Shown: positions 33,756 to 43,722, counted from the first letter of the stretch. The stretch: DNA of 64,000 nucleotides from Pyxidicoccus sp. MSG2 (GCF_026626705.1 NZ_JAPNKC010000001.1:372001-436000), one strand, 5' to 3'. The notes: generated by a model from the sequence alone, not told the origin. Numbers and translations are program-made.

Positions 33756-33915
33756 TGAGCTCACGTCGGTTCGTTGTGCCGCCCTATCCCGTCTCCCCCC
33801 GTCTTGTCCCGTTCTCATCCCCGCTTGAGGGGCACACTGGGGGCACATGCAGCCCCACAGGGTCAACCCGCTCACGGACGCGAGCGGCCCGAGTTCCCCA
33901 GTCTCGCAGGGCTCA

Positions 33916-34430
<515 letters not shown>

Positions 34431-34692
34431 ACTCATGGGCACCATTCGCTCCTTCCGGCCCTTGCGGCCAACCGCTGGTCGAGCCGCGCCGGAAGCACCG
34501 GCTCGCCAACTGACGATGCAATCCTCCTCTGCGGCGCTTGCGACAGCAACTTGGGCGAGGGGAGTACGCAGCAACGTCTGTGGGATGGAAGATAGATTAT
34601 GCAAACTAAGCGGCCAATCCGCCCGGGAGAATTCTCCCTGCCCCAACTCGTCAACGTCGCGGCCCTGGCCATTCGAGGGGCCGGCCGCCGCG

Positions 34693-36162
34693 CTATCTGA
34701 CGCGGATCTCGATCCGGCCATCGCCGGTATGCACTCCGTCTGCGATCATGTTGCTTGCGCCCGGCACAACGAATGAGGAGCCACCACCACCACCACCGCT
34801 GCCGCCGCCGCGGCCGAACTCCCTATGCGAAAATACCGCGCCTGCTCCCCCGCCACCGCCCCCGTGATATCCACCGCCACCGCCACCGCCACCGATTGAA
34901 CCGCCGTTGCCGCCAGCCCCTTGCGCGACGAACCATTCACCATCCTGTCCTTTGAAGCCGTTGAAGGCGCCCGGTCCGGTGCAGTCGGTCCTGCCGCCGA
35001 TGCCTCCACTGCCGGCCGCGTCTTGCGACCCGGGTTGCCCGCCCCAGCCGTGGAGTACGGTGCACCCGACGGTGGGGACGATCTGGTCGTCACCCGGACT
35101 GCCGGGGTGCGCGCTATCACCGCCACGCCCGCCGCTCCCAGTCCCGAAGGAGCCTGGCTCGTCCCGCGCCGCCGCGCCGCCGCCCGCGCCGGCGACGACA
35201 AGGGGCATCGGTGTAGCTCCCAATAACACCACGGCCGACGCACCGCCTCCGTTGCCGGCGACATCGGTCGAGGACACCCCCGGGGTCGACTGGTGGCCAC
35301 CAGCTCCGAGACCTAGGGCAGCCCCGAATCCATCCGCCCGCCAACCGACCGCCGATCGGTTGACTGCGTAAAGCCCCTTCCCGCCGACCTCGAGCTCGAG
35401 CCACTGGCCGGGGCTTACGGCGAGTGTGGCGGTGACATGAGCCCCTTTGCCTCCGGGCGTAGTCCCGGGGATGGAACTATCATCGGGAAACGAGGTGAAG
35501 TTCCCGCCGCCCTCCGCGCCGTACACGTCGACGACGATGCTGGTCACGCCATTGGGCACCCTCCATTGGTAGGCGCCCGGCGTGTCGTAGACCACAACTG
35601 GACAGCAGTCGAGGGGGCCAGCGCTCTCTCGTGCATCAAGGTCCGCAAACCCCTTCGAAATCTGTTTCTTCAGACGCTGATTAACATTGATTATTGACCT
35701 TGCAATCGAATTCGCTATGGCCTTTATGGCCTTCTGGTCGCTGGCGCGACAGGCTTTGAATGACTTCTTGGCCCATGCCTGATTGGCGCTTGCGACTGCC
35801 TTGGTGACGATGTCTACGTGCTTCTGTTCGTGTGCCTCGATAAAGGCCACTCGGGTGCGCCACATGTCTTCACATGCAGGAGAAGACGGCTTCCAGTCGA
35901 TACGGGTGACTTCGGTCACTGCTTGAAACGTGAGGTCGATTTCGGTTACCCGAAAGCAGTGTGGCCTTCCCGGCAACCGCTCGATCTTGTGCTCTACCGT
36001 CTCGAAGTCCACCTCGGTCAACAGGAGGCCATTCGCGAGCAGAGTGAAGGTGGTGACGCCCCAGAATGTGGGATAGCTCGTTCCATTTTCGTCGGTAACG
36101 CCAGTCGTGGCGACGAAGGCGTTCAAGTCTCTACAGTTGCCTGGCACCAAATCGAGCCGCAT
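34693..36162 (-). CDS. Gly-rich protein with HExxH domain
   Basis: 489 residues. The N-terminal 190 residues contain AFIEAHEQKHVDIVTKAV, an HExxH zinc motif in a helix as in DUF922-type putative proteases. From about residue 205 a long Gly-rich region starts with YDTPGAYQWRVPNGVTSIVV followed by DVYGAEGGG and continues to the end (GGNGGSIGGGGGGGGYHGGG). This is the glycine-rich domain found in many secreted bacterial proteins and in ALK-ligand-type folds. There is no signal peptide. It lies within the IS-rich region and reads as an intact accessory gene. Confidence 0.7.
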   Translation of the reverse strand: MRLDLVPGNCRDLNAFVATTGVTDENGTSYPTFWGVTTFTLLANGLLLTEVDFETVEHKIERLPGRPHCFRVTEIDLTFQAVTEVTRIDWKPSSPACEDMWRTRVAFIEAHEQKHVDIVTKAVASANQAWAKKSFKACRASDQKAIKAIANSIARSIINVNQRLKKQISKGFADLDARESAGPLDCCPVVVYDTPGAYQWRVPNGVTSIVVDVYGAEGGGNFTSFPDDSSIPGTTPGGKGAHVTATLAVSPGQWLELEVGGKGLYAVNRSAVGWRADGFGAALGLGAGGHQSTPGVSSTDVAGNGGGASAVVLLGATPMPLVVAGAGGGAAARDEPGSFGTGSGGRGGDSAHPGSPGDDQIVPTVGCTVLHGWGGQPGSQDAAGSGGIGGRTDCTGPGAFNGFKGQDGEWFVAQGAGGNGGSIGGGGGGGGYHGGGGGGAGAVFSHREFGRGGGSGGGGGGSSFVVPGASNMIADGVHTGDGRIEIRVR

Positions 36163-36403
36163 GAGAAATACTCCTGAATGCTGATGCAGCCAGCCTCGGG
36201 TGGCTGTCGACCCCTTGAGTGGCTGTTGGCCCGCTGAATGTCGCAGACAGGTTGCTGCGAGGGGCTAGGGTTCAGCAAGGCAGAGAAGTGAAGTCCCGGA
36301 TGTGACGGCGCGCCCACTGAAAGCGCAGCGATGCGTCGGACGCAGCGCGGCGGATATGGAGCGCGTACCGCACCGGATTGTTGAGGCACCAGGTTGGTCG
36401 TAA

Positions 36404-37302
36404 TCAGGCCGCCTGCTTCGACTGCATCAGCTCTCGCCGGACCTGACTCGGCGAGAGGAAGTGGTGACGCTCCAGCAGCCAGTGCTCGTTGTACCTGTAG
36501 GCCCACTCCAGCAGGGCCCTCCGGAATTCCTCCACGGTGGAGAAGGTACGCACCCGGAGCAGCTGCTCCTTCAGGGTGCGGATGAAGCGCTCGGCGCAGC
36601 CGTTGCCCTCGGGGCTGCGGACGAAGGACGGACTGGACTCGGCTCCCAGGAAGCGCAGTTCGCCCTGGAAGGCGTCGGAGGTGTACTGGCTGCCGTTGTC
36701 ATGGCGGATGGACAGGCCTGTCGCCACGCCCCGGCCGTACGCACCGAAGCGAGTCTTGGCACCCTGGCGGATGGGCTCGAGGGCCTCGAAACTGGTGCCC
36801 ACCTTCGCTGCGTGGATGCCGACGCACTCGGAGGTGGCGTGGTCGACGGCGATGAAGACGATGGACTGGCCCTCCAGCGTCTGCACCGTGCAGGTGGCGT
36901 CGGTGCCCCACATGACGTCGGGCGTGTCGGTGGTAATCGTGCCATCGTGGTGGCGCGGCCCCAGCACCCGGCGGGCACGGCCCGGTGCCAGCAGCCCGGC
37001 CTCGCGCATCAGCCGCAAGCAGCGGGCCTTCGAGGTGCGCACACCCTGGGCACGCAGCCGAGCCCATACCTTGCGGTGCCCCCCTCGCCCAGGAAGGGCG
37101 AGCCGGCGAGCACGCCGCGGATGGCCTCCAGCAGCGTCTCGTCCGTCAGCGCCGTCTTGGGCCCCCGACGGGCTGCCGGGAGGGCCACAGCCTGACGGCG
37201 GGCGCGGTGCCGGTACACCGTGGCGCGCGGCACGCGCCAGGTGGCCATCACGAGCGCCAGCCCGTACGGCTTGCCGCTGGAAGGCGAGAGGCTGGCGCTC
37301 AT
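36404..37302 (-). pseudogene. IS3-family transposase OrfB, frameshifted
   Basis: The catalytic part is whole: MWGTDATCTVQTLEGQSIVF, IRHDNGSQYTSDAF and SPEGNGCAERFIRTLKEQL give the D-D-E residues, ending SPSQVRRELMQSKQAA. The N-terminal HTH_21 part (GKPYGLALVMATWRVPRATV) is in another frame, and the two join near 37085 (FLGEGG / RKVWARLRAQGV). An inactivating frameshift inside OrfB is indicated, separate from the normal OrfA/OrfB programmed shift. Confidence 0.85.
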
Positions 37303-37646
37303 CCTCTCGATTTCCTCCAGGGAAAACCCGGCGCGTTGCCCTCCAGCAGCCGGGCCTTCTCAGCCAGCAACTCGTTCTTCATCATCAGCTCGCCCACCAT
37401 GGCCTTGAGCCGCAGCACCTCGTCGTCCGCGGGCTCGGGCTCGCGGCTCTTGAGGTTGGCCTCGGCCCCGGCCAGGAACTTCTCCCTCCACGCACTCAGC
37501 ACCGCCGCGGTGACTCCCAGCTCCCGCGAGAGCGCATCGAGTTCCTCGTCCTTGGGCAACCGGAGCACGGCCTATTTCTTCCGCTTCGCCGAGAACCGAC
37601 CGCGCTCCGCCGTCCTGTCCTGCTTCTGCTGCTTCTTCACATCCAT
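37299..37646 (-). pseudogene. IS3-family OrfA with nonsense codon
   Basis: From ATG 37646 the frame reads MDVKKQQKQDRTAERGRFSA, then KRKK, then TAG at 37574-37572, and continues in the same frame AVLRLPKDEELDALSRELGV and onward, the helix-turn-helix of IS3 OrfA. A Glu codon changed to TAG would explain this. Together with the OrfB frameshift this shows the copy is dead unless suppressed. Confidence 0.75.
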
Positions 37647-37712
37647 CTCACGAGGGGAGGTTATCCCCAGAGAGGTGTCTCTGAGCGTCACCCGCTTCGA
37701 TGGACAGGTTGA

Positions 37713-38004
37713 CTACGCTGCCTGCCTCTGCACCTCAGCCGTTCGCTCGTACTCGGCGGGACTGACGTAGCCGAGTGAAGAGTGACGGCGCCTGCGGTTG
37801 TGGAACACCTCCATGTACTCGAACAGTGCGAGCTTCGCCTCCGCGCGCGTCCGGAAGCTGCGTATGTGGACGAGTTCCATCTTCAAGCTGCTGAAGAAGC
37901 TCTCGACCACGGCATTGTCCCAGCAATTGCCCTTGCGACTCATTGAGCAGGTGATACCGCGCTCGGCCAGCCGCGCTCGGTAGTCCTCGCAGGCGTGCTG
38001 CTTA
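37713..38004 (-). pseudogene. second IS3-family element: C-terminal OrfB fragment
   Basis: CEDYRARLAERGITCSMSRK, followed by GNCWDNAVVESFFSSLK, carries the catalytic Glu region of IS3/IS51-group transposases and ends SSLGYVSPAEYERTAEVQ. The fragment is cut at 38004 by the left inverted repeat of an IS30 element. Its OrfA lies on the far side of that element at 39480-39779. The middle of OrfB is missing. Confidence 0.85.
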
Positions 38005-39444
38005 GATTCAAGGGGTCGTCGCAACGCCACCTCGTTGGAGTGAGCATAGATGAGCGTCGAGAGATTCGGCGGGCGTTTTCCATCCAAGAGCCTTGCGAGG
38101 CCGGTTGTTGAGGGCAGCGGCGACAGTGGCGAGGTTTTCGCGGGAGTACCTGGACAGGTCTGTCCCTTTCGGGAAGTACTGGCGAAGCAGGCCGTTGGTG
38201 TTCTCGTTCGTACCTCGTTGCCATGGGCTGTGTGGGTCGCAGAAGTAAATGGCCAGGCCTGTATCGGCTCGGAGGCGCACATGCTGAGCCATCTCGGCGC
38301 CCTGGTCCCACGTGAGTGTTCGGCGCAGCTGTTCCGGCAGCGTGGTGCGCGAGGAGGCGATGGCGCTGCGGACTGCTTCGGCACCATGTCCGGCCAAGGC
38401 GGGACCGTTCTTGACGCGAGGTTGGCCGTGGGCGTCCATGCTGGGCAGGTGCAGGAGCATCGTGAACCGGGTGTTGCGCTCGACCAGAGTGCCTATTGCA
38501 GAACTGCCTAGCCCCAAAATCAGGTCACCTTCCCAGTGCCCAGGCACGGTCCGGTCCGTGACTTCAACTGGGCGTTGGCTGAGTCTGCTCTCGGAGCTGA
38601 CGAACTTCTTGCCTTGCCCACGGGTGCGTGCCCTTGGCACCCGCAGCGCCCGTCCGGTCCGCAGGCAGCTGACCAACTCGCGTCGTAGTGCACCACGGCT
38701 TTGCACGTAGAGCGACTGGTAGATGGCCTCGTGGGAGAGCCTCATCGACTCATCCTCAGGGAAGTCCACCCGAAGTCTGTTGGCAATCTGCTCGGGGCTC
38801 CAGGAGATTGCCCACCGTCGGTCTTGCCGTTGTCCGTGGCGCCGACCATTCCATCGAGTCTCTGGGCCGGGCACGCCCGTTCCGTCCGTATCGGTGAGCA
38901 TGCCTGCCAGTCGCGTCTGCACGTACTCTCGCAGCTGGCTGTTCGCCGTGAGTTTCGCGACCTTCGGACGTCTCGCGCGCCGGTCCGCATGCCACTGGGC
39001 GGTCGTGGCCCGGTACTCCAGGGCGCCGCCACGAGTTGCGGCATTGCGGCGTAACTCCCGAGAGATGGTCGATGGAGAACGCCGGAGCCGACGCGCTATC
39101 GCGCGAACCCCGAGGCGCTGGGCGTGCAGAATCGCGACTTCTTCTCGCTCGGCAAACGACAGGTACCGCCCCGACAGCGGGGCCAGATTGCTCGACGGCA
39201 TACCGCCACCTTCGCGGAACCACCTGCATCCAACCACCGGCGATACGCCGGCTTCTCTCCCGGCGTCTTCGCTCGAGAGGCCGCGGGCAATTGCTTCCCA
39301 GAATCGTTGTCGGTGCTCACGCCTTCCCACGGATGGACGACCGGGCGACGGCATAGGAGACCGCCCTGCACGGGCAGACCGTCGACTCTTGTTTGCTCCC
39401 ATCGCAACTCCTCAGATTCGAGCGTTGCGACGACCAGCTGAATC
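38005..39444. mobile_element. IS30-family insertion sequence with 22-bp imperfect inverted repeats
   Basis: Left end (38005-38026) reads GATTCAaggGGTCGTCGCAACG; the right end (39423-39444, read inward) is GATTCAgctGGTCGTCGCAACG, 19 of 22 identical. The transposase fills the interval and its stop codon lies in the left repeat. It is inserted in an IS3 element with loss of IS3 sequence. Confidence 0.75.
38008..39402 (-). CDS. IS30-family transposase
   Basis: 464 residues. The N-terminal half has two HTH regions (ANLAPLSGRYLSFAEREEVA pattern; RLRRSPSTISRELRRN). The DDE catalytic domain follows: TVPGHWEGDLILG (Asp), RTLTWDQGAEMAQH (Asp), and WQRGTNENTNGLLRQYFPKG (Glu) with TDLS. Length and all catalytic residues are normal, so the enzyme looks intact. 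It probably could still move the element if both inverted repeats work. Confidence 0.92.
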   Translation of the reverse strand: MGANKSRRSARAGRSPMPSPGRPSVGRREHRQRFWEAIARGLSSEDAGREAGVSPVVGCRWFREGGGMPSSNLAPLSGRYLSFAEREEVAILHAQRLGVRAIARRLRRSPSTISRELRRNAATRGGALEYRATTAQWHADRRARRPKVAKLTANSQLREYVQTRLAGMLTDTDGTGVPGPETRWNGRRHGQRQDRRWAISWSPEQIANRLRVDFPEDESMRLSHEAIYQSLYVQSRGALRRELVSCLRTGRALRVPRARTRGQGKKFVSSESRLSQRPVEVTDRTVPGHWEGDLILGLGSSAIGTLVERNTRFTMLLHLPSMDAHGQPRVKNGPALAGHGAEAVRSAIASSRTTLPEQLRRTLTWDQGAEMAQHVRLRADTGLAIYFCDPHSPWQRGTNENTNGLLRQYFPKGTDLSRYSRENLATVAAALNNRPRKALGWKTPAESLDAHLCSLQRGGVATTP

Positions 39445-39479
39445 CACCCTGCAGCAGGTGTTGCGTTGACCAGTTGAGT

Positions 39480-39779
39480 GCACCGCTGCATTTTTAGTAT
39501 CTCCCGCTCCAGGCGCAGCTCCCGGTTCTCCTTGCGCAGCCGGGCCAGTTCCTCGCGCTCCGCCGTCGTCAGCGCACCAGGCTTGCCCTCGCCCCGGTCC
39601 GTCTTCGTCTGCTCCACCCACAGCCACAGTGCCGACTCCGTCAGGTCCAAGTCACGGGCGACTTGAGGAAGGGACTTGCCCTCCACCAGCACCAGCTTCA
39701 CGGCCCCGGCCTTGAACTCCGCCGAGAACTCACGGCGCGGCCTCCTTGGCTTCTTCGGCTTCTCCTCGTTCGCGGACAT
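39480..39779 (-). pseudogene. second IS3-family element: OrfA, truncated by IS30
   Basis: 100 residues: REFSAEFKAGAVKLVLVEGK, LPQVARDLDLTESALWLWVE and RLRKENRELRLEREILK are the HTH and leucine-zipper parts of IS3 OrfA. After EREILK the expected continuation is lost and IS30-flanking sequence begins. It pairs with the OrfB fragment at 37713-38004. Confidence 0.85.
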
Positions 39780-39984
39780 CCCGTGCTCCTTCCATCACAT
39801 CTCGGGTGTCCACGGAACTGGGCTACTCCCATTTGCGCTGCTCGTGATGCAGGGAGTGGCCTCGGTGGTGGGTGCCGAGGGCCTGCCGGGAGTAGCGACG
39901 GCGTTGGTGGCGCTCGCTGCGAGTCGGAGCTAAGTTGTCATTAATAGGCTCGGCGTCCGTCGGGCCTTCTGATCGGGAGAGCGA

Positions 39985-40434
39985 ATGCGTAGAAGAATTG
40001 CCAAGCTCATGTTGGCGGCCGTCCTGGTGTCGGCCGGCGTGCCGGCCGGCGCGACGATGCTGGTCACAGGTCCGGATTCGGCGGCGACCGCGACGTGTCA
40101 GGGCTCTCTGATCGCCACGTTGACCCACACGAGGTACACCGGGGGAGTGGTTGCGAAGACCGGCGTCTATGAGACGGCGGATCATCACATCTGCGCCGTG
40201 ACGATCAAGCAGGGGGCGCTCTATGGGCAGTCGACGCGGATGGAGCTGAGGCTGACGCGCTTCCGCAAAGACAACAGTCAGACATCGGTGTCTGACGTCG
40301 GCTACTTCAAGTACCAAGCGGGGGCGCTCACGATGAGCGCGTCGAATTCGTGCATCTACATCGATTTGGCCATGTGGGGGACCGGCGGTGCTGAGATTCT
40401 GCAGGACCACACCTACACGGGATGGTGCCGCTAG
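39985..40434 (+). CDS. small secreted protein, unknown
   Basis: 149 residues with GGGAG upstream of ATG. The signal peptide MRRRIAKLMLAAVLVSAGVP ends at AGA. The mature part of about 125 residues has four cysteines (ATCQGS, HHICAV, SNSCIY, GWCR) that could form two disulfides, and beta-type spacing. No family is recognised. It lies between IS remnants and is followed by a strong terminator, so it is probably a real transcription unit brought in with the accessory region. Confidence 0.6.
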   Translation: MRRRIAKLMLAAVLVSAGVPAGATMLVTGPDSAATATCQGSLIATLTHTRYTGGVVAKTGVYETADHHICAVTIKQGALYGQSTRMELRLTRFRKDNSQTSVSDVGYFKYQAGALTMSASNSCIYIDLAMWGTGGAEILQDHTYTGWCR

Positions 40435-40456
40435 GTCGAACGTTTGTCGTTGAGAG

Positions 40457-40480
40457 CCCGCAGGCCGCCAGGCCTGCGGG
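40457..40480 (+). terminator. rho-independent-type hairpin
   Basis: CCCGCAGGCC pairs perfectly with GGCCTGCGGG around the loop GCCA, then TTCCGTCGTT. It lies 23 bases after the stop of the small secreted protein. Confidence 0.7.
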
Positions 40481-40543
40481 TTCCGTCGTTCCAGGACCAT
40501 GGCCCGTGTAGCGGCGACGGTGAGTCCGGAGCCATCCCGCGCG

Positions 40544-41025
40544 GTTCCCCCAAGCGTGGGAGTGGGCCGGGCCGAAGCCACAAGAGGCGAGCCCACCGCC
40601 TGAGGCGGCGGCGAAGCTGGAAGCGAAGAAGGAGCGGACGCCGCGAGTGGATTGGGCCGGGCTGCTGCGCCGGTCGTTCGCGCTGGACGTCTTCGCCTGC
40701 TCTCGGTGTGGAGGCCGTCGGCGGGTGCTGGCATACCTGACGGCCCCCGGTGGGGTGCACGCCATTCTGGAGCACCTGGCATGGCCCTCGCGGCCTGCTC
40801 GGTTCGCCCCAGCGCTTCGGGCCACCCCAGAGCTCGTGGTGTTGAGCCCCAAGCACCCGCAGTGCCCTGGACGCCCACACCCCTGCGCCCTGCTGCCTGG
40901 CTGGGCCGCTTGGGCCGGCGGGTGCCCAGAGGCGCTGCACGGCCTCTCCTCTGGCCCGGCCCGGCCCAGCCCGCGCGGGGGAGCACGGGTGGGCGTACCG
41001 GCGGAGGCAGCCGGAGGGGACGGGC
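40544..41025 (+). pseudogene. IS91-type transposase C-terminal remnant joined to an N-terminal start
   Basis: RVDWAGLLRRSFALDVFACS, followed by RCGGRRRVLAYLTAPGGVHA and ILEHLAWPS, is the C-terminal zinc-ribbon tail of IS91-type transposases. From 40986 the same 37-base segment that begins the copy at 33994 reappears, so a 3' end is directly followed by a new 5' end, cut after a few codons. The shared left boundary of this block is GTTCCCCCAAGCGTGGG. Confidence 0.75.
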
Positions 41026-41150
41026 TGTAGCGCACGCTGGACGACGAGCGCATCAAATCGACCGGCGCGAAGGCGTATCGCGCGCGCGCCGGTCGCATGG
41101 TCGTCGTCATCTGAGCGCAGGGTCGCGCCTACTGCTGGACGGCCGGGTCA

Positions 41151-41903
41151 TCAGTCGGACGTCACGATCTCGAACCCGGCGAGGAGCGCCACGCCGCCGC
41201 CGAGACCCGCGCCGACCGAGTAGGAAAACCCTTCGTACTTCATCTTGTCGTCGGCGCTGAAGAAGATGTTGAATCCGAGGCCGGCCCCGACGTGAAGACC
41301 GACGTGGGCGCCCCAGAACTCGCCTTTCAGCTCGTGTGGAAAGGCCAGCTTCGCGCCGATCGAGATCGCGGCCGCTTCCCACTCGATGACAACTCCAACG
41401 GATGCCTCGGCGCCGGAGAACCATTTCACCTTGCTGCCCTCGTGCAGCGGGAGCGCCACGCCCGTGATTCCGCCGATGCCGGCGCCGACCCTGGCGCCCG
41501 ACACGATCCCTATCTGCAGGGTGTTGTGACCCCCCGGGGCCTTGGAGCCGAGGCGCTGCTGAAGATTGCTCACGAGGCGCGGATCCGCCTGGCCCGCCTG
41601 GATCATGCGCTGTGTCTGCCCGATGAGTTCGCTTCCCGCCAGCCCGGCGACGGCGCCGGAGAACTGGGCGAAGGTGTCGCCGTTGCGCGCGGACTCCTCG
41701 GCGAAGCGAGCCCAGAGCCTCGCCCCCTGGAAGAGATCGGGAAACTTCGGGATCTGCGGACCGCCGGCGCCGCCTCTCAGCAGCTTCGGGCCGACCATGT
41801 CGGCCCGCATCTGGGCGAGCACCGCAGCACTCCGAATGGCATCCGCCGTCTGGTTCTGGAATCGTTCGACGTCGTGCTGCGAGAGGAGAGTCTGTTCGCT
41901 CAT
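41151..41903 (-). CDS. unknown protein
   Basis: 250 residues from MSEQTLLSQHDVERFQNQTA with AGGAGG four bases upstream. The N-terminal 110 residues are helical (RFAEESARNGDTFAQFSGAV). The C-terminal 130 are Gly-rich beta (GARVGAGIGGITGVALPL, GAHVGLHVGAGLGFNIFFSA, YSVGAGLGGGVALLAGFEIV), like outer-membrane-protein strands, but there is no signal peptide. No family is recognised. It is intact within an otherwise decayed region. Confidence 0.6.
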   Translation of the reverse strand: MSEQTLLSQHDVERFQNQTADAIRSAAVLAQMRADMVGPKLLRGGAGGPQIPKFPDLFQGARLWARFAEESARNGDTFAQFSGAVAGLAGSELIGQTQRMIQAGQADPRLVSNLQQRLGSKAPGGHNTLQIGIVSGARVGAGIGGITGVALPLHEGSKVKWFSGAEASVGVVIEWEAAAISIGAKLAFPHELKGEFWGAHVGLHVGAGLGFNIFFSADDKMKYEGFSYSVGAGLGGGVALLAGFEIVTSD

Positions 41904-42350
41904 GGTGCCTCCTGTGTGGCCATACCCGTTCACGGATACGGTGGTGACTTCGAGGCCCTCAGGCGATTGCCTGGGAACCACGTTCACCCAATAGCAAGTG
42001 ACGTACCAGGATGAACCTCGGGGCGGTTCGAGAGGGCATCCCCTGGCATGACCTGCGCGCCCCGCACAACTGCGTCTTCGATGGACGCAGCCGCGTTCAA
42101 AGGAATGGCAGATGCGTGGAGAACAGCTTCATGACACCGCTGTACACCGCACAAGAGAAGGTAGGATTTGGACGCGTGCTGACCCTACAACGCGTGGCGA
42201 CAGAGCGAGGATTCGATGCGAAACACGATGGATGGGCCAGCTTCTGCAATGCCCGATGTTGGATGACCGGAACGAGACCGCCTCCGCGCATCGGTATGAT
42301 GGCGTCGGAGTCTGGGACCGAACCAGCAATCTGACCGCCTGGCGTGCCGT
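41904..42350. other. stretch without a supported gene
   Basis: About 450 bases between the unknown minus-strand gene and an IS91-type fragment. Open frames here have no recognisable domain and no Shine-Dalgarno. It ends at the IS91-type block. Confidence 0.4.
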
Positions 42351-42435
42351 GCTCCCCCCTGCGTGGGCGTGGGCAGGGCCGAAGCCACAAGAGGCGAGGC
42401 CACCGCCTGAGGCGGCGGCGAAGCTGGAAGCGAAG
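42351..42435 (+). repeat. IS91-type short fragment (third copy of a repeated block)
   Basis: The segment from GCTCCCCC to GGAAGCGAAG matches the blocks at 40544 and 43755 (GGGCCGAAGCCACAAGAGGC, CCGCCTGAGGCGGCGGCGAA). It breaks off exactly before the conserved WAGLLRR coding part and is followed by foreign DNA. Confidence 0.75.
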
Positions 42436-42517
42436 GTCGTCGGGACGGCGAACCTTCTGGCATGCCGCAGACTGCGGCGCCACACCATCTCGACCTCACC
42501 GAACAGGAGTCACCACC

Positions 42518-43141
42518 GTGACGATCTCGCACTCTCCCGCTCCCGCCCGCTCCGACGTCGCCGATCGTGATCTCGGCCCCGGCTCAAGCCCCCGCCACCC
42601 GTACGCCCTGCACGGCCGCGTGCTCAGCGCCGGCGCCCTCTCGTGGGCGGCGTCGATGGCCGTCTTCGGCCTCAACCCCGACACCACGGTGGGCCTCGCC
42701 GTCCAGGGTCTCGGCGCTGCGCTCTTCCAGGTCGGCCTGCTCTTCCTGCTCCGCACGCTCTGGCGCACCCGGGCCCTGGGCGAGGGCCGGATCGCCCGCG
42801 GCGTACTGCGCTTCGAGGCCTTCCTGGTCACGATGGCCATCGGCTCGACCGTCGTCGACGCCATCCAGGTCTCCGACCTGAGCCAGCCCGGCTGGGCCGT
42901 GCTCGACGCCTTCTGGCCGCTGTCGATGCTCGGCATGTTCCTCATCGGCATCCGCATCGCCGTCGCGGGCCGCTGGAAGGGCGTGTCGCGCTGGTGGCCG
43001 ATGGTCGCCGAGAGCTGGGCCGTCGTGACGATCCCCGCGCTGGGCATCTTCGGCGAGACCGTTGGTCACGCCGTGGCCTGCCTGCACCTGCTCGTCGGCT
43101 ACGCCGTCCTCGGCGTGCTGGTCTCCCGCAAGACCGACTGA
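42518..43141 (+). CDS. small integral membrane protein of actinobacterial character
   Basis: 207 residues from GTG with CAGGAG eight bases upstream. Five or six apolar segments are visible (LSAGALSWAASMAVFGL, LAVQGLGAALFQVGLLFLL, FEAFLVTMAIGSTVVDAI, AFWPLSMLGMFLIGIRIAVA, AVVTIPALGIFGETVG, LLVGYAVLGVLVS). No family can be named. The base and codon use, with TCGACGTCGCC-type stretches, and the next two genes suggest an actinobacterial origin. It sits between IS91-type fragments. Confidence 0.65.
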   Translation: MTISHSPAPARSDVADRDLGPGSSPRHPYALHGRVLSAGALSWAASMAVFGLNPDTTVGLAVQGLGAALFQVGLLFLLRTLWRTRALGEGRIARGVLRFEAFLVTMAIGSTVVDAIQVSDLSQPGWAVLDAFWPLSMLGMFLIGIRIAVAGRWKGVSRWWPMVAESWAVVTIPALGIFGETVGHAVACLHLLVGYAVLGVLVSRKTD

Positions 43142-43265
43142 CCCGCTCCACAACGAAGCGCTCATGCTCAACAACTTCGGCCAGGACGGCTGGGAGCTGG
43201 TGGCGATCCACACCAACGCCCAGGGCGGCCTCGTCGCCTTCCTCAAGAAGCAGAAGGCGGCCTGA
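43142..43265 (+). pseudogene. truncated DUF4177 protein
   Basis: Residues DPLHNEALMLNNFGQDGWEL, followed by VAIHTNAQGGLVAFLKKQKA, are the C-terminal two-thirds of the small DUF4177 protein that normally precedes a RidA gene in actinobacteria. The N-terminal strand and start are missing; the frame instead runs back out of frame into the membrane protein, so a deletion joined the two at about 43140. Confidence 0.65.
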
Positions 43266-43266
43266 C

Positions 43267-43722
43267 ATGGGAGCAGAGGCGAAGCTCGCCGAGCTGGTCA
43301 TCACCGTCCCCGAGGTGGTCCCGCCGGTCGCGGCCTACCAGCCCACCGCCCGCACCGGGAACCTCGTCTTCACCGCCGGCCAGCTGCCGGCGCGCGACGG
43401 CGAGATGATCGCCGTCGGCAGGCTCGGCGGCGAGGTCACCGAGGAGCAGGGCTACGAGTGCGCCCGCCAGTGCGCGCGCAACGCGCTCGCCGCGGTGAAG
43501 GCCGAGATCGGCTCCCTCGACGCCGTGAAGCGCGTGGTCAAGGTCGTCGTCTTCGTCGCCTCGACGCCCGACTTCACCGACCAGCCCAAGGTCGCCAACG
43601 GCGCGTCCGAGCTGCTCGGCGAGGTCTTCGGCGAGTCCGGCAAGCACGCTCGCTCGGCCGTCGGCGTCTCGGTGCTCCCGCTCGACGTGCCCGTCGAGGT
43701 CGAGATCGTCGTCGAAGTCTGA
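43267..43722 (+). CDS. RidA (YjgF/Endoribonuclease L-PSP) family protein
   Basis: 151 residues. LAELVITVPEVVPPVAAYQP, then TGNLVFTAGQLPARDGEMIA, then CARNALAAVKAEIGSLDAVK and KVVVFVASTPDFTDQPKVAN follow the RidA fold, and SVLPLDVPVEVEIVVEV closes it. The Arg of archetypal RidA that binds the iminoacid carboxylate is not seen, as in the actinobacterial subgroup adjacent to DUF4177 genes. It may remove reactive enamine/imine intermediates or have another small-molecule role. It looks intact and foreign. Confidence 0.85.
   Translation: MGAEAKLAELVITVPEVVPPVAAYQPTARTGNLVFTAGQLPARDGEMIAVGRLGGEVTEEQGYECARQCARNALAAVKAEIGSLDAVKRVVKVVVFVASTPDFTDQPKVANGASELLGEVFGESGKHARSAVGVSVLPLDVPVEVEIVVEV

Noticed and set aside
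42011-42334. Possible gene in the gap before the IS91-type fragment
   Set aside because: No Shine-Dalgarno, no domain, and ends at the boundary of the IS block.
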